Assembly: GCA_944320355.1 (NCBI GenBank)
Contig: CALUHC010000012.1
Span: 1 to 47,338, forward strand
Length of the DNA: 47,338 nt
Direction: 5' to 3'
Source of the DNA: an uncultured Prevotella sp.
GTDB taxonomy: Bacteria; Bacteroidota; Bacteroidia; Bacteroidales; Bacteroidaceae
Shown here: positions 8,288-16,267 of the stretch, piece by piece
How the letters are laid out: each line of letters opens with the position of its first letter
Numbering within the stretch: the stretch's first letter is position 1
Position numbers and translations under genes: made by a program
Notes under the pieces: generated by a model
Seen by the model: only the letters and a program-made list of their open reading frames with translations
Databases searched by the model: none
Told to the model about the DNA's origin: nothing

Positions 8288-8523
8288 TTTAAAAGTAAAA
8301 AAGTAAAAAGGTAAAAAGGTAAATGGCTGCGCGGAGGCAGGAACGAGCAAAAAAGGCTAAAAAGCAAAACGGCACGAGGGCAAGAAATGAACCAAGGACA
8401 CGTCAAGCCCCATCAATGCTGCACGGCGACTGACCATAACACGGTCTCCGCTTTTATATCCTTTTGCCTTTTCCAGCCCTCGCGCAGCCTTTTACTTTTT
8501 TGCCTTTTTTACCTTTTTACCTT
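8288..8523. repeat. Inverted pair of AAAAGGT / ACCTTTT tracts between frr and rsgA
   Basis: 8288-8324 is a purine tract (AAAAGTAAAA, AAAAGGT units) followed by GGCTGCGCGGAGG. 8481-8523 is the inverse order, CCTCGCGCAGCC followed by TTTTAC/ACCTTTTT units. The two arms are complementary over about 40 bases and enclose about 150 bases with no recognisable gene. Confidence 0.75.
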
Positions 8524-8527
8524 TCCT

Positions 8528-9088
8528 TCAGACAGTCATTATCTCCTTCTCCTTGGCGGCGAGCAGCTCGTCCACCTTCTTTATCATGCGGTCGTGGATC
8601 TTCTGCAGTTCGGCCTCGGCGTCCTTCTCGTTGTCTTCAGAGAGTCCGTCCTTTATGGCTTTCTTCAGCTTGTCCTTCACCTCGGCGCGCACGTTGCGCA
8701 CCTGCACCTTGGTGCTCTCGCCCATCTTGTTGCACTGCTTGGCCAGTTCGCGGCGGCGTTCCTCCGTGGGCTGCGGTATGGCCAGGCGTATCGTCTCGCC
8801 GTTGTTCTCGGGCGTGATGCCCACCTCAGAGTCCATTATGGCCTTCTCTATGGCCCTTATCTGTTTCTTGTCCCACGGGCGGATGGCTATGGTGCGCGCG
8901 TCGGGGGTGGAGATGTTGGCCACTTGGTTGAGCGGAACCATCGAACCGTATGAGTCCACCCTTATGCCATCGAGTATTGCCACGTTGGCGCGACCGGCAC
9001 GGACGCGCGACAGCTGCTCCTCGAGATACATGGCGGCTGTCTCCATCTTCTCTTCGGCAGCACTAAGTGTTGCTTTTACGTCTATCAT
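8528..9088 (-). CDS. frr: Ribosome recycling factor
   Basis: A 186-residue protein of exactly the family length. It contains the conserved SRVRAGRANVAILDGIRVDSYG segment (residues 27 onward), the STPDARTI and IRPWDK motifs, and the C-terminal three-helix bundle with PQPTEERRRELAK and RNVRAEVKDKLK. With EF-G it splits post-termination 70S ribosomes. It has its own promoter and lies upstream of rsgA on the same strand, a common Bacteroidales arrangement. Confidence 0.97.
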   Translation of the reverse strand: MIDVKATLSAAEEKMETAAMYLEEQLSRVRAGRANVAILDGIRVDSYGSMVPLNQVANISTPDARTIAIRPWDKKQIRAIEKAIMDSEVGITPENNGETIRLAIPQPTEERRRELAKQCNKMGESTKVQVRNVRAEVKDKLKKAIKDGLSEDNEKDAEAELQKIHDRMIKKVDELLAAKEKEIMTV

Positions 9089-9118
9089 AATATCGAGTTT
9101 AAAAATTTTTCCGAGTTA

Positions 9119-9150
9119 CAAATTTATATCATTTGGCTCAATCCGGCAAG
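9119..9150 (-). promoter_or_regulatory. Promoter of frr
   Basis: On the minus strand, TAAATTTG (9119-9126) matches TAnnTTTG and CTTG (9147-9150) stands 20 bases upstream. The 5' leader would be about 25 bases. Confidence 0.7.
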
Positions 9151-9781
9151 CAATTAACGTCTTTTATGAAAACGGAGGCAGCCACCGTCCGTCCCAACGG
9201 GGCGCAACCTCTGCCAGCGGCCGGCAGATTCGGGGATGCGGGGCACGTCCGCCTGCGGAGGGACCGCCATAAGCAAGGGCAACGGCGAGGGCGAGTGTCA
9301 CGGCAATCGCAGTGTATTAACAAGTGAGAACAAACGTTAAGGCCGCGTTGCGAAACCCCTCTGAGAATCGCGTTTCCGCGAAGAAAAGCCGCAAGGCGGC
9401 AAATACGGCGAAAACGGGCGTGCAATCGCAACAGGCTGTGCGTCACGGAATTTGCGCGAAAACGGCGCAAAGTGTGCAATGAAACAAGCCCGAATATTTG
9501 GCAGAAAGCGGTCGAAAACTTTGTTTCCTGGCCGGAAACGGGCTGCAAAACATTCCGTTTAGGCCTGCAAAACGGCACATATCGCAAGGCGAAACGGCCT
9601 GTATCGCAACCCGAAACGGCACATATTGCGAAACAACGCGCCCGAAACGGCACTCCGACACGCCGTCGGGCAGTGTGCCGAACGCTATTTGGCGCACTCA
9701 GGTCGTGTTAAAAACAGGCCGGGCGAAACGTTAAATAAACTTATGCGGAGAGCCCCGTGGCGACAAGAAAGCCCGCAGCCC
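9151..9781. other. Gene-free intergenic region between frr and cysK
   Basis: About 630 bases between divergent promoters. It contains the second copy of the ~330-bp dispersed element. The open frames present are repeat-derived and not conserved between copies. Nothing else is recognised. Confidence 0.7.
9333..9660 (+). repeat. Dispersed ~330-bp intergenic element, copy 2
   Basis: Aligns with 238-580: CCTCTGAGAATCGCGTTT, GGCGGCAAATA, GCGAAAACGGGCGTGCAAT, AGTGTGCAAT, CCCGAATATTTGGC and a GGCCGGAAACGGGCTGC block. The 3' end is a clear array of ~22-bp units (9553-9653) containing AAACGGCACATATCGCAA, AAACGGCCTGTATCGCAA and AAACGGCACATATTGCGA. Confidence 0.75.
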
Positions 9782-9812
9782 TTTGCCGTATGGAAGTAAT
9801 TCCTTATCTTTG
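9782..9812 (+). promoter_or_regulatory. Promoter of cysK
   Basis: TTTG (9782-9785), exactly 19 bases, then TATCTTTG (9805-9812): a perfect match to the Bacteroidota vegetative consensus. It predicts a 5' leader of about 73 bases before the ATG at 9892. Confidence 0.85.
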
Positions 9813-9891
9813 TAGAAGATAAGCTGTGCCCGTGGGGCGGCGCAGGCATTGTCAAAACCGGATGCCCCACAACACAAAAACAAGAATGATT

Positions 9892-10827
9892 ATGACACAG
9901 ATAGCAAGACAACTCACCGAGCTGATAGGCAACACGCCGATGGTGGAGCTGCCCCGGTATTCGGCAGAGGCGGGCCTTGGCCGCCCGATAGTGGCCAAGG
10001 TGGAGGCCATGAACCCCGGCGGCAGTGTGAAGAGCCGCATAGCCCTGGCCATGATAGACGACGCCGAGCGGCGCGGGCTGCTGCGCCCCGGGGCCACGAT
10101 AGTGGAGCCCACGAGCGGCAACACGGGCATAGGCCTCGCCCTCGTGGCCGCCGCAAGGGGCTACCGCCTCGTGCTCACCATGCCCGAGACCATGAGCGTG
10201 GAGCGGCGCAAGCTGGCCGCTGCATACGGAGCCGAGGTGGTGCTCACCCCCGGCGGCGAGGGCATGGGCGGCGCCATACGCCGAGCCGAGGAACTGCGCG
10301 CGGCCACGCCCGGCGCGGTGACCATGGGGCAGTTCACCAACCCGGCCAACCCGCAGTGCCACTACGACACCACGGCCATGGAGATATGGCGGCAGACAGA
10401 CGGGCTGGTTGACGTGTTCGTGGCCGGAGTGGGCACGGGCGGCACCATATCGGGCATAGGGCGCAGGCTCAAGGAGCTGAAGCCCGGCGTGAGGATAGTG
10501 GCCGTGGAGCCGGAAGCCTCGGCAGTGCTGAGCGGCAAGGCCGCCGGCCCGCACAAGCTGCAGGGCATAGGAGCGGGCTTCGTCCCAGCGACATACAACG
10601 CCGCCGTGGTGGACGAGGTGGTGGCGGTGGGCAACGGCGAGGCCATGACGGCGGCCCGCCGGTTGGCCGCCTGCGAGGGCCTCTTCGCCGGAATATCGTC
10701 GGGCGCGGCCCTCGCCGCCGCCACACGTGTGGCCCTGCGACCCGAGAACGGGGGCAAGATGGTGGTTGCGCTGCTGCCCGACACGGGCGAGAGATATCTC
10801 TCCACGGAGCTGGTGGCAGCGGGATAG
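9892..10827 (+). CDS. cysK: Cysteine synthase A (O-acetylserine sulfhydrylase)
   Basis: A 311-residue fold-type II PLP enzyme that makes L-cysteine from O-acetylserine and sulphide in the cytoplasm. The PLP lysine is K47 in NPGGSVKSR (41-49). The substrate loop TSGNTG is at 74-79, the phosphate-binding glycine loop GTGGTISG lies about residue 180, and the C-terminus keeps [12 protein letters not shown]. Start chosen at 9892 ([15 protein letters not shown]); an in-frame ATG at 9886 is two codons upstream. Very GC-rich at third positions. It stands alone under its own promoter. Confidence 0.95.
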   Translation: MTQIARQLTELIGNTPMVELPRYSAEAGLGRPIVAKVEAMNPGGSVKSRIALAMIDDAERRGLLRPGATIVEPTSGNTGIGLALVAAARGYRLVLTMPETMSVERRKLAAAYGAEVVLTPGGEGMGGAIRRAEELRAATPGAVTMGQFTNPANPQCHYDTTAMEIWRQTDGLVDVFVAGVGTGGTISGIGRRLKELKPGVRIVAVEPEASAVLSGKAAGPHKLQGIGAGFVPATYNAAVVDEVVAVGNGEAMTAARRLAACEGLFAGISSGAALAAATRVALRPENGGKMVVALLPDTGERYLSTELVAAG

Positions 10828-10940
10828 GGAGGAAGTCGTTTTTAGGAGTTAACTTCCTTGACTTCAAAAAGACAACCTTCCCCCTTGGTCCCGTAACCAA
10901 ATTGTAACACTTTTGACGCGGCAATGTATAAAACAATGCG

Positions 10941-10948
10941 TACTTTTG
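10941..10948 (+). promoter_or_regulatory. -7 box of the two-component operon
   Basis: TACTTTTG fits TAnnTTTG and lies 20 bases before the response regulator ATG. No good -33 box is seen at the expected distance, which may indicate an activator-dependent promoter. Confidence 0.6.
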
Positions 10949-10968
10949 CAAAAAGATTTGAGTAAGAT

Positions 10969-11661
10969 ATGGCAAAAAAGACACACCGCATCCTCGTTGT
11001 TGACGACGAGCAGGATTTGTGCGAAATCCTGAAGTTCAACCTCGAAACCGAGGGCTATGAAGTGGAAACGGCCGGTTCGGCCGAAGAGGCGCTCACGCTC
11101 GACCTGCCAACCTTCGACCTCCTGCTGCTCGATGTTATGATGGGCGAGATGTCGGGCTTCGCCCTTGCCCGCAAGCTGAAGGCACAAGAGACCACCAAGG
11201 ACATACCAATCATATTCCTGACAGCACGCGACACGGAGAACGATACCGTCACCGGGTTCAACCTCGGGGCCGACGACTACATCTCAAAGCCATTCTCCAT
11301 CCGCGAAGTGATGGTAAGGATAAGGGCCGTGCTGCGCCGCACTGCCGACGCGCAGGGCGCCGAGCCGCCCACGGTGCTGAAGTATCAGGGCCTGGAACTG
11401 AACCTCGACAACAAGACGGTGAGCATAGACGGCGAGCAGGTGCCGTTCACAAAGACCGAGTTCGAGCTGCTGCGCACGCTGCTGCAGGAGAAAGGGCGCG
11501 TGTTCTCGCGGCAGGAACTGATAAACCGTATCTGGCCGCAGGACGTGCTGGTGCTCGACCGCACCGTTGACGTGAACATCACCCGGCTGCGCAAAAAGAT
11601 AGGCCGCTTCTCCAAATGTATCATAACAAGGCTTGGCTTCGGCTATTTCTTCGATGCCTGA
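10969..11661 (+). CDS. OmpR/PhoB-type response regulator (RprY-like)
   Basis: A 230-residue regulator. The receiver domain has acidic D12/D13, phospho-acceptor D55 (LLLLDVMM), T85 and K107 (YISKPFS). The winged-helix DNA-binding domain (about 133-228) contains LTKTEFELL-like KTEFELLRTLL, the recognition-helix region LDRTVDVNITRLRKKI and a wing ending LGFGYFFD. It is followed 46 bases later by its kinase. Resemblance to Bacteroides RprY is an inference from size, order and pairing. Confidence 0.93.
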   Translation: MAKKTHRILVVDDEQDLCEILKFNLETEGYEVETAGSAEEALTLDLPTFDLLLLDVMMGEMSGFALARKLKAQETTKDIPIIFLTARDTENDTVTGFNLGADDYISKPFSIREVMVRIRAVLRRTADAQGAEPPTVLKYQGLELNLDNKTVSIDGEQVPFTKTEFELLRTLLQEKGRVFSRQELINRIWPQDVLVLDRTVDVNITRLRKKIGRFSKCIITRLGFGYFFDA

Positions 11662-11707
11662 CCGACACAGCAGCCACCGCCGGCTGCCAATAACGCCCTC
11701 ACTGCCA

Positions 11708-13129
11708 ATGAACAAAATGACCGTAGGCGGAAAGCTCTTCTGGAGCGTGCTGTCGCTGTTCATCGTCTTCGCCGCGCTCTTCATCGCGTTCCATCAGGTG
11801 CGCGAGAACGAGTATAAGATAGATATGCTCAACCTGAAGCTGCAGGACTACAACGCGCGCATGGACGACGCGCTGCACTGCATGGACAGCGTGAGCGACG
11901 CGAACATAGAGCAATATGTCCAGACGCACTTCATCACAGGCCTCAGGGTGACGATGGTCAGCCCCGACGGCAACGTGATTTACGACAGCAAGGAGAAAGA
12001 CTACCGGGCAATGGACAATCACTCAGGCCGCCCCGAGATAAGGGAAGCACTGAGAAAGGGCTCCGGATACGACATAAACCGAAAGAGCGCCACGCTCGAT
12101 GGCGACTTCTTCTACTCTGCCACATACTTCCCCGACAGCCGGTACGTCATCCGCAGCTCGCTGCCTTACGACAATGACCTCACCGCCAAGCTGCAGGCCG
12201 ACTGGCACTACATCTGGTTCACCGTCATAATGGTGGCGCTGCTGACGTTCGTGCTCTACCGTTTCATACGCCGGCTCGACGACAACATCACCAAGCTGCG
12301 CATCTTCGCGCGGCGCGCCGACCACAATGAGAGCCTCGACACGGAGGACCTCATTGAGTTCCCCGACGACGAATTGGGCGAGATTTCGGAGCACATCATC
12401 AAGATATACAAGCGCCTGCAGCACACAAAGGAGGAGCAGAACGTGCTCAAAAAGCAGCTCACGCAGAACATAGCGCACGAGCTCAAGACACCGGTGGCCA
12501 GCATACAGGGCTACCTTGAGACCATCATCGACAACCCGGAGATGGCCGACGAGACACAGAAGCAGTTCCTTGACCGCTGCTACGCGCAGAGCCAGAGACT
12601 GGCAAGCCTGCTCTCCGACATATCGACACTCAACCGCCTCGACGACGCGCACGACCAGATGGCCTTCGAGCCGGTGGATGTCGCCAAGACGGTAGGCCAG
12701 ATAATGAGGGAGACGGAGCTGGAGATGAAACGCCGGCACATGACATTCGACAACCGGCTGCCGGACTCCATACTCATCAACGGCAACCAGTCGATGATAT
12801 ACAGCATATTCCGTAACCTCACCGACAACGCCATATCGTATGCCGGCGACGGCACTACCATCACGCTGACCGCCCGCGAAGACGCGCGGCAGTGGCATTT
12901 CACCTTCAGCGACAACGGCGTAGGCGTGGCCCACCAGCACCTCGACCGCCTCTTCGAGCGGTTCTACCGCGTGGACAAGGGGCGCAGCCGCAAGCTCGGC
13001 GGGACGGGGCTCGGCCTCGCCATAGTGAAGAACGCCGTGATATTGCACGGCGGAACGATATCGGCTGTGAATAATCTGGAAGGCGGGCTGCGCTTTGAAT
13101 TTGACATCAATAAGACAAATAAATCTTAA
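11708..13129 (+). CDS. Membrane sensor histidine kinase (RprX-like)
   Basis: A 473-residue inner-membrane kinase. TM1 is at about 9-28, a periplasmic sensor loop spans about 29-165, and TM2 about 170-190. A HAMP-like linker leads to the H box NIAHELKTPVASIQGYLE with phosphorylated H257. The ATPase has N box RNLTDNAISYA, G1 DNGVGV, the F box region RFYRVDKGRSR and G2 GGTGLGLAIVKN. The ATG at 11708 is chosen because the upstream frame overlaps the regulator's end and has no signal. It pairs with the response regulator just upstream; the signal it senses is unknown. Confidence 0.93.
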   Translation: MNKMTVGGKLFWSVLSLFIVFAALFIAFHQVRENEYKIDMLNLKLQDYNARMDDALHCMDSVSDANIEQYVQTHFITGLRVTMVSPDGNVIYDSKEKDYRAMDNHSGRPEIREALRKGSGYDINRKSATLDGDFFYSATYFPDSRYVIRSSLPYDNDLTAKLQADWHYIWFTVIMVALLTFVLYRFIRRLDDNITKLRIFARRADHNESLDTEDLIEFPDDELGEISEHIIKIYKRLQHTKEEQNVLKKQLTQNIAHELKTPVASIQGYLETIIDNPEMADETQKQFLDRCYAQSQRLASLLSDISTLNRLDDAHDQMAFEPVDVAKTVGQIMRETELEMKRRHMTFDNRLPDSILINGNQSMIYSIFRNLTDNAISYAGDGTTITLTAREDARQWHFTFSDNGVGVAHQHLDRLFERFYRVDKGRSRKLGGTGLGLAIVKNAVILHGGTISAVNNLEGGLRFEFDINKTNKS

Positions 13130-13144
13130 TTTATCTACATTCTC

Positions 13145-13175
13145 TTGGCCATTTTTGGCATTTCCATTATCTTTG
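13145..13175 (+). promoter_or_regulatory. Promoter of the AraC-type regulator
   Basis: TTGG (13145-13148), 19 bases, then TATCTTTG (13168-13175). The leader to the ATG at 13302 would be about 120 bases and has no recognised riboswitch. Confidence 0.75.
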
Positions 13176-13301
13176 CAAGCAGACGATGCACCGGCCTGCG
13201 GGTGGAAAGCTGTCGATGACAAAATCCAGATGAAGGCGCATGACGTATGTGGCGATGATTGACACCGGGCTGGGTGCCTACATGGACAGACATTAAAAAC
13301 T

Positions 13302-14174
13302 ATGCAAAAAAGCAAATATCTTGTAGCCACAGAGCTTGATTTGCAGTGGGGACTGACTGTTAGCACCGTCGGATATGAAGAGATAAAACCCGGTGACCCG
13401 TACCCCACACGGGGTCATGCAGATGGCTATTTCTTTGAAATTGGAAAAGGACGCACGCTCAACGAGTACCAAGTGCTCTATGTTGTGGAGGGAGAGGGAA
13501 CGTTCGCCAGCGCGCATCAAGAAGCGACAACTATAAAAGAGGGCGATCTCTTCCTGCTCTTCCCCGGCGAGTGGCACACTTACCATCCGGAGATGAACCG
13601 TGGCTGGAAGTGCTATTGGATAGGTTTCAGGGGCAAAAACATGGACGACCGCGTGTCGGCCGGCTTCCTTAGCAAGGAGAAGCCAATCTACCACATCGGC
13701 TTTTCGGGCGAAATAATAAGGCTATACAAGGGCGCTTACGACACGGCGCAGAAAGAGCAGGCGCACTCGCAGCAGATATTGGCCGGCATAGTGAACCATC
13801 TCATTGGCCTGATGTACGCGCTTGAGCGTAACATTGTGCTTGGGCGGAACTACAATCACGTGACCATGATCAACAAGGGGCTGCTGAGGATACGCGAAGC
13901 ACTGGAGGGCAGCGTCACGATACAGCAGATAGCAGAGGAGCTTGGGGTGAGCTATTCCTACTTCCGCAAGCTGTTCAAGAAGTACAAAGGGATAAGCCCG
14001 GCCACCTACCAGCAGGAACTGAAGCTGCAAAGGGCCAAGGAACTGCTGAGCACCACCAGCCTGAGCGTGAAGGAAATAGCATACAGGCTGAACTTCGAGT
14101 CGCCCGATTACTTTTCGGCAAAGTTCAAGATAAAGACTGGGCGCACACCGAGCGACTTCCGCCAGAGGGGGTGA
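13302..14174 (+). CDS. AraC-family transcriptional regulator
   Basis: A 290-residue protein. An N-terminal cupin-like sensing domain (about 20-125) includes the YVVEGEGTF and GDLFLLFPGEWHTYHP segments typical of AraC-binding domains. The C-terminal double helix-turn-helix (about 190-288) contains IQQIAEELGVSYSYFRKLFK and VKEIAYRLNFESPDYFSAKF, the latter a standard AraC signature. It most likely senses a small sugar-like ligand and activates transcription. No direct target is adjacent. The closest sugar operon in the window is the rhamnose set 15 kb downstream, so a RhaR-like role is possible but unsupported by linkage. Confidence 0.9.
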   Translation: MQKSKYLVATELDLQWGLTVSTVGYEEIKPGDPYPTRGHADGYFFEIGKGRTLNEYQVLYVVEGEGTFASAHQEATTIKEGDLFLLFPGEWHTYHPEMNRGWKCYWIGFRGKNMDDRVSAGFLSKEKPIYHIGFSGEIIRLYKGAYDTAQKEQAHSQQILAGIVNHLIGLMYALERNIVLGRNYNHVTMINKGLLRIREALEGSVTIQQIAEELGVSYSYFRKLFKKYKGISPATYQQELKLQRAKELLSTTSLSVKEIAYRLNFESPDYFSAKFKIKTGRTPSDFRQRG

Positions 14175-14232
14175 AGCCGCCTGTGCAGGCGGCGTTAGGG
14201 GCGCAAGGCCGCCGTCGGGACAAAGCGCAAGC

Positions 14233-14286
14233 GCAAAAGCAGTCGGGCCGGAACACATCGATGTGTTCCGGCCCGACTGCTTTTGC
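14233..14286. terminator. Perfect 54-bp palindrome, bidirectional terminator
   Basis: The left arm GCAAAAGCAGTCGGGC... (14233-14259) is exactly complementary to the right arm (14260-14286), 27 bases each, centred on ATCGAT with no unpaired loop. It lies between the convergent AraC and nhaD genes, and its ends are A/T-containing on both strands. It would terminate both transcripts. Confidence 0.85.
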
Positions 14287-14387
14287 TTCATGGCGGTGTG
14301 CCTTTCTTGCGGCAGGCAGTGGCGCACCGCCCTGTCAGTCTGCGTGCAGGTCCATGCGGCAGGGCGGTGCGCGGCGTGCCGTAAGCG

Positions 14388-15728
14388 TCAGAACAGGAAG
14401 GTGCGCTCAAGCCAATAGACCACGATACCGGCCAGATAGCCGGCGAAGGCGATAAGCGTGACACGCTTCATGTACCACACGAAGGTGATTTTCTCAAGTC
14501 CCATGACCACCACTCCGGCCGCAGAGCCAATGATGAGCATAGAGCCTCCCACGCCGGCGCAGTAGGCAAGGAGCTGCCAGAAGATGCCGTCCTGGGCCAT
14601 GTCGCCCACCTCGGCCATGGGATACATTCCCATGCAGCCTGCCACGAGCGGCACATTGTCAATGATGCTCGACATTACGCCGATGATGCCCGTCACGAGA
14701 TAGTGGTTGCCGTCGAACGTAGTGTTGAGCCAGTCGCCCGCCGCGGCGAGCACGCCGATGGTCTCAAGGCAGGCCACGGCCATCAGGATGCCCAGGAAGA
14801 AGAGTATGGTGCTGAGGTCGATGCGCGAGAGCAGGTTGACAACACGCTTCTGCATAGACTCGTCACCATCGCTGTGCACGCTGCGGTAGAATATCTCGGT
14901 AACCGTCCAGAGCGCGCCGAGCACGAGCAGTATGCCCACGAACGGAGGCAGGTGGGTGATGGACTTGAAGATGGGCACGAAGATGAGGCCGCCCACACCG
15001 ACGAAGAACACAGCCTTGCGCTGGCCCTCCGAGAAGTCGCCCGACACAGTGGCGGCTGCCGCGCCGTCAATGGGCGCAAGCTCGCCCTTGAGCGAATAAG
15101 ACAGCAGCAGGGCCGGAACCACCATCGACGCCACCGACGGCAGGAACAGTTCCTTGATAACTCCGCCCGCCGTGATGAGGCTCTTGTTCCACAGCATGAT
15201 GGTGGTCACGTCGCCGATGGGCGAGAACGCCCCTCCGGCATTGGCGGCGATGATCACGAGCGAGGCGTATATGATGCGGTCCTTGTGGTCAGACACCAGC
15301 TTGCGCAGTATCATCACCATCACGATGGCGGTGGTCATGTTGTCGAGAATGGCCGATAGGAAAAACGTGATGAAGGCTATTCGCCACAGCAACGCCCGCT
15401 TGCTCTTGGAGGCTATGGCGCCGCGCACGAAGTTGAAGCCGCCGTTCTGGTCTACCACCTCTACTATAGTCATGGCTCCCATCAGGAAGAACAGCGTGGT
15501 GGAGGTGCTGCCCAAATGGCGCTCTATCACGCTGCCGGCCGCAGAGGCCACGTCGCCACCCACGGCGGAATCGAGGTAGGCGGCGGGGTCTACCATGAAC
15601 AGTGTCCAGCAAACTACGAACATCAGCAGTGCTACGGCTGCCTTGTTGATTTTGGTCAGGCTTTCGAGGGCTATGCATAGATAGCCGAACACAAAGACGA
15701 CCACGATTGAAAGTGTTAATGTTGACAT
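14388..15728 (-). CDS. nhaD: NhaD-type Na+/H+ antiporter
   Basis: A 446-residue inner-membrane protein with about 12 hydrophobic segments, in the NhaD/ArsB superfamily. Visible family segments are MGAMTIVEVVDQNGGFNFV, SAILDNMTTAIVMVMILRKL, ANAGGAFSPIGDVTTIMLW (conserved GGAxSPIGD) and SSIIDNVPLVAGCMGMY. It exchanges cytoplasmic Na+ (or Li+) for H+. The start at 15728 (STLTLSIVVVFVFGYL) places the first helix at the N-terminus; the upstream frame runs through the promoter and is excluded. Monocistronic, with the 54-bp palindrome downstream. Confidence 0.93.
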   Translation of the reverse strand: MSTLTLSIVVVFVFGYLCIALESLTKINKAAVALLMFVVCWTLFMVDPAAYLDSAVGGDVASAAGSVIERHLGSTSTTLFFLMGAMTIVEVVDQNGGFNFVRGAIASKSKRALLWRIAFITFFLSAILDNMTTAIVMVMILRKLVSDHKDRIIYASLVIIAANAGGAFSPIGDVTTIMLWNKSLITAGGVIKELFLPSVASMVVPALLLSYSLKGELAPIDGAAAATVSGDFSEGQRKAVFFVGVGGLIFVPIFKSITHLPPFVGILLVLGALWTVTEIFYRSVHSDGDESMQKRVVNLLSRIDLSTILFFLGILMAVACLETIGVLAAAGDWLNTTFDGNHYLVTGIIGVMSSIIDNVPLVAGCMGMYPMAEVGDMAQDGIFWQLLAYCAGVGGSMLIIGSAAGVVVMGLEKITFVWYMKRVTLIAFAGYLAGIVVYWLERTFLF

Positions 15729-15765
15729 CTTAGGTGTTTTAATTGATTGGTTATTTCTCGTGGTG

Positions 15766-15795
15766 CAAAGATAGTAAAAACATCCGGATTGCAAT
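15766..15795 (-). promoter_or_regulatory. Promoter of nhaD
   Basis: On the minus strand, TATCTTTG (15766-15773) with ATTG (15792-15795) 18 bases upstream. The leader to the start codon is about 30 bases. Confidence 0.75.
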
Positions 15796-16267
15796 GTCGA
15801 CTTTGCAAAAACATCCACGTAATCGTTTACAATTCATGCCCCAGGGCCCTCGGCCTGCGCACAATGGCAGCATATACCATAATATAATAAGGCACAGCCC
15901 ATGGCTAAGCGGTCATTTGCAGGGGCCATGGCATTGCGCATGACGGCGGCCGGCAGGATGGGGCACCGCGGTTGTGGGGCTGGCATTCTGCACAAGCGTC
16001 AGTCCTGCCGTGCACAGCCTGGCCGACACTTCCACCCATAATTTCTGGCAGACCGCCGCAGGGTCTGTAACCATCTGATATTCAATGTGTTGTAAAACGG
16101 GCCGTTTTGGCTTCCAAAACGACCCGTTTTGTCGTGCGAAACACGCCGTTTCGCATTGTGAAACGGCGCGTTTCGCACGACAAGACTGTTGGCTTTCTAT
16201 TTTTGATTGGCTTCAGGCGGTATGCCGCAGGCTCAATCTGCCAAGTTGATACTCCCCAAACCGCATC
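15796..16267. other. Gene-free region between nhaD and the HTCS gene
   Basis: No coding frame is supported. The second half is a repeat (16039-16190) also present at 29103-29252. The first half shows nothing recognisable. Confidence 0.65.
16039..16190. repeat. Stand-alone 22-bp palindrome array, copy A
   Basis: A leader (GCAGACCGCCGCA, then CTGATATTCAATG, TTGTAAAACG) precedes units at 16101-16122, 16123-16144, 16145-16166 and a partial 16167-16188. Each unit begins (G/C)CCGTTT or CGCGTTT and ends in AAACG or AAACA, so every unit is itself an imperfect palindrome. The period is exactly 22. The whole ~150-bp block is nearly the same as 29103-29252. Confidence 0.85.

Noticed and set aside
10828-10890. 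Terminator after cysK
   Set aside because: AGGAAGT and ACTTCCT can pair, but the stem is short, A/T-rich in the loop and lacks a clear T-run; support is too weak to list.
12023-13408. 461-codon frame antisense to the histidine kinase
   Set aside because: The plus strand encodes intact H, N and G boxes; the antisense product has no recognisable fold and crosses the AraC promoter.
14171-14455. Small plus-strand frame after the AraC gene
   Set aside because: It translates through the 54-bp palindrome and into the antisense of nhaD; no homology or start signal.
16101-16188. Possible CRISPR array
   Set aside because: Units are contiguous 22-bp palindromes with no unique spacers and no cas genes.
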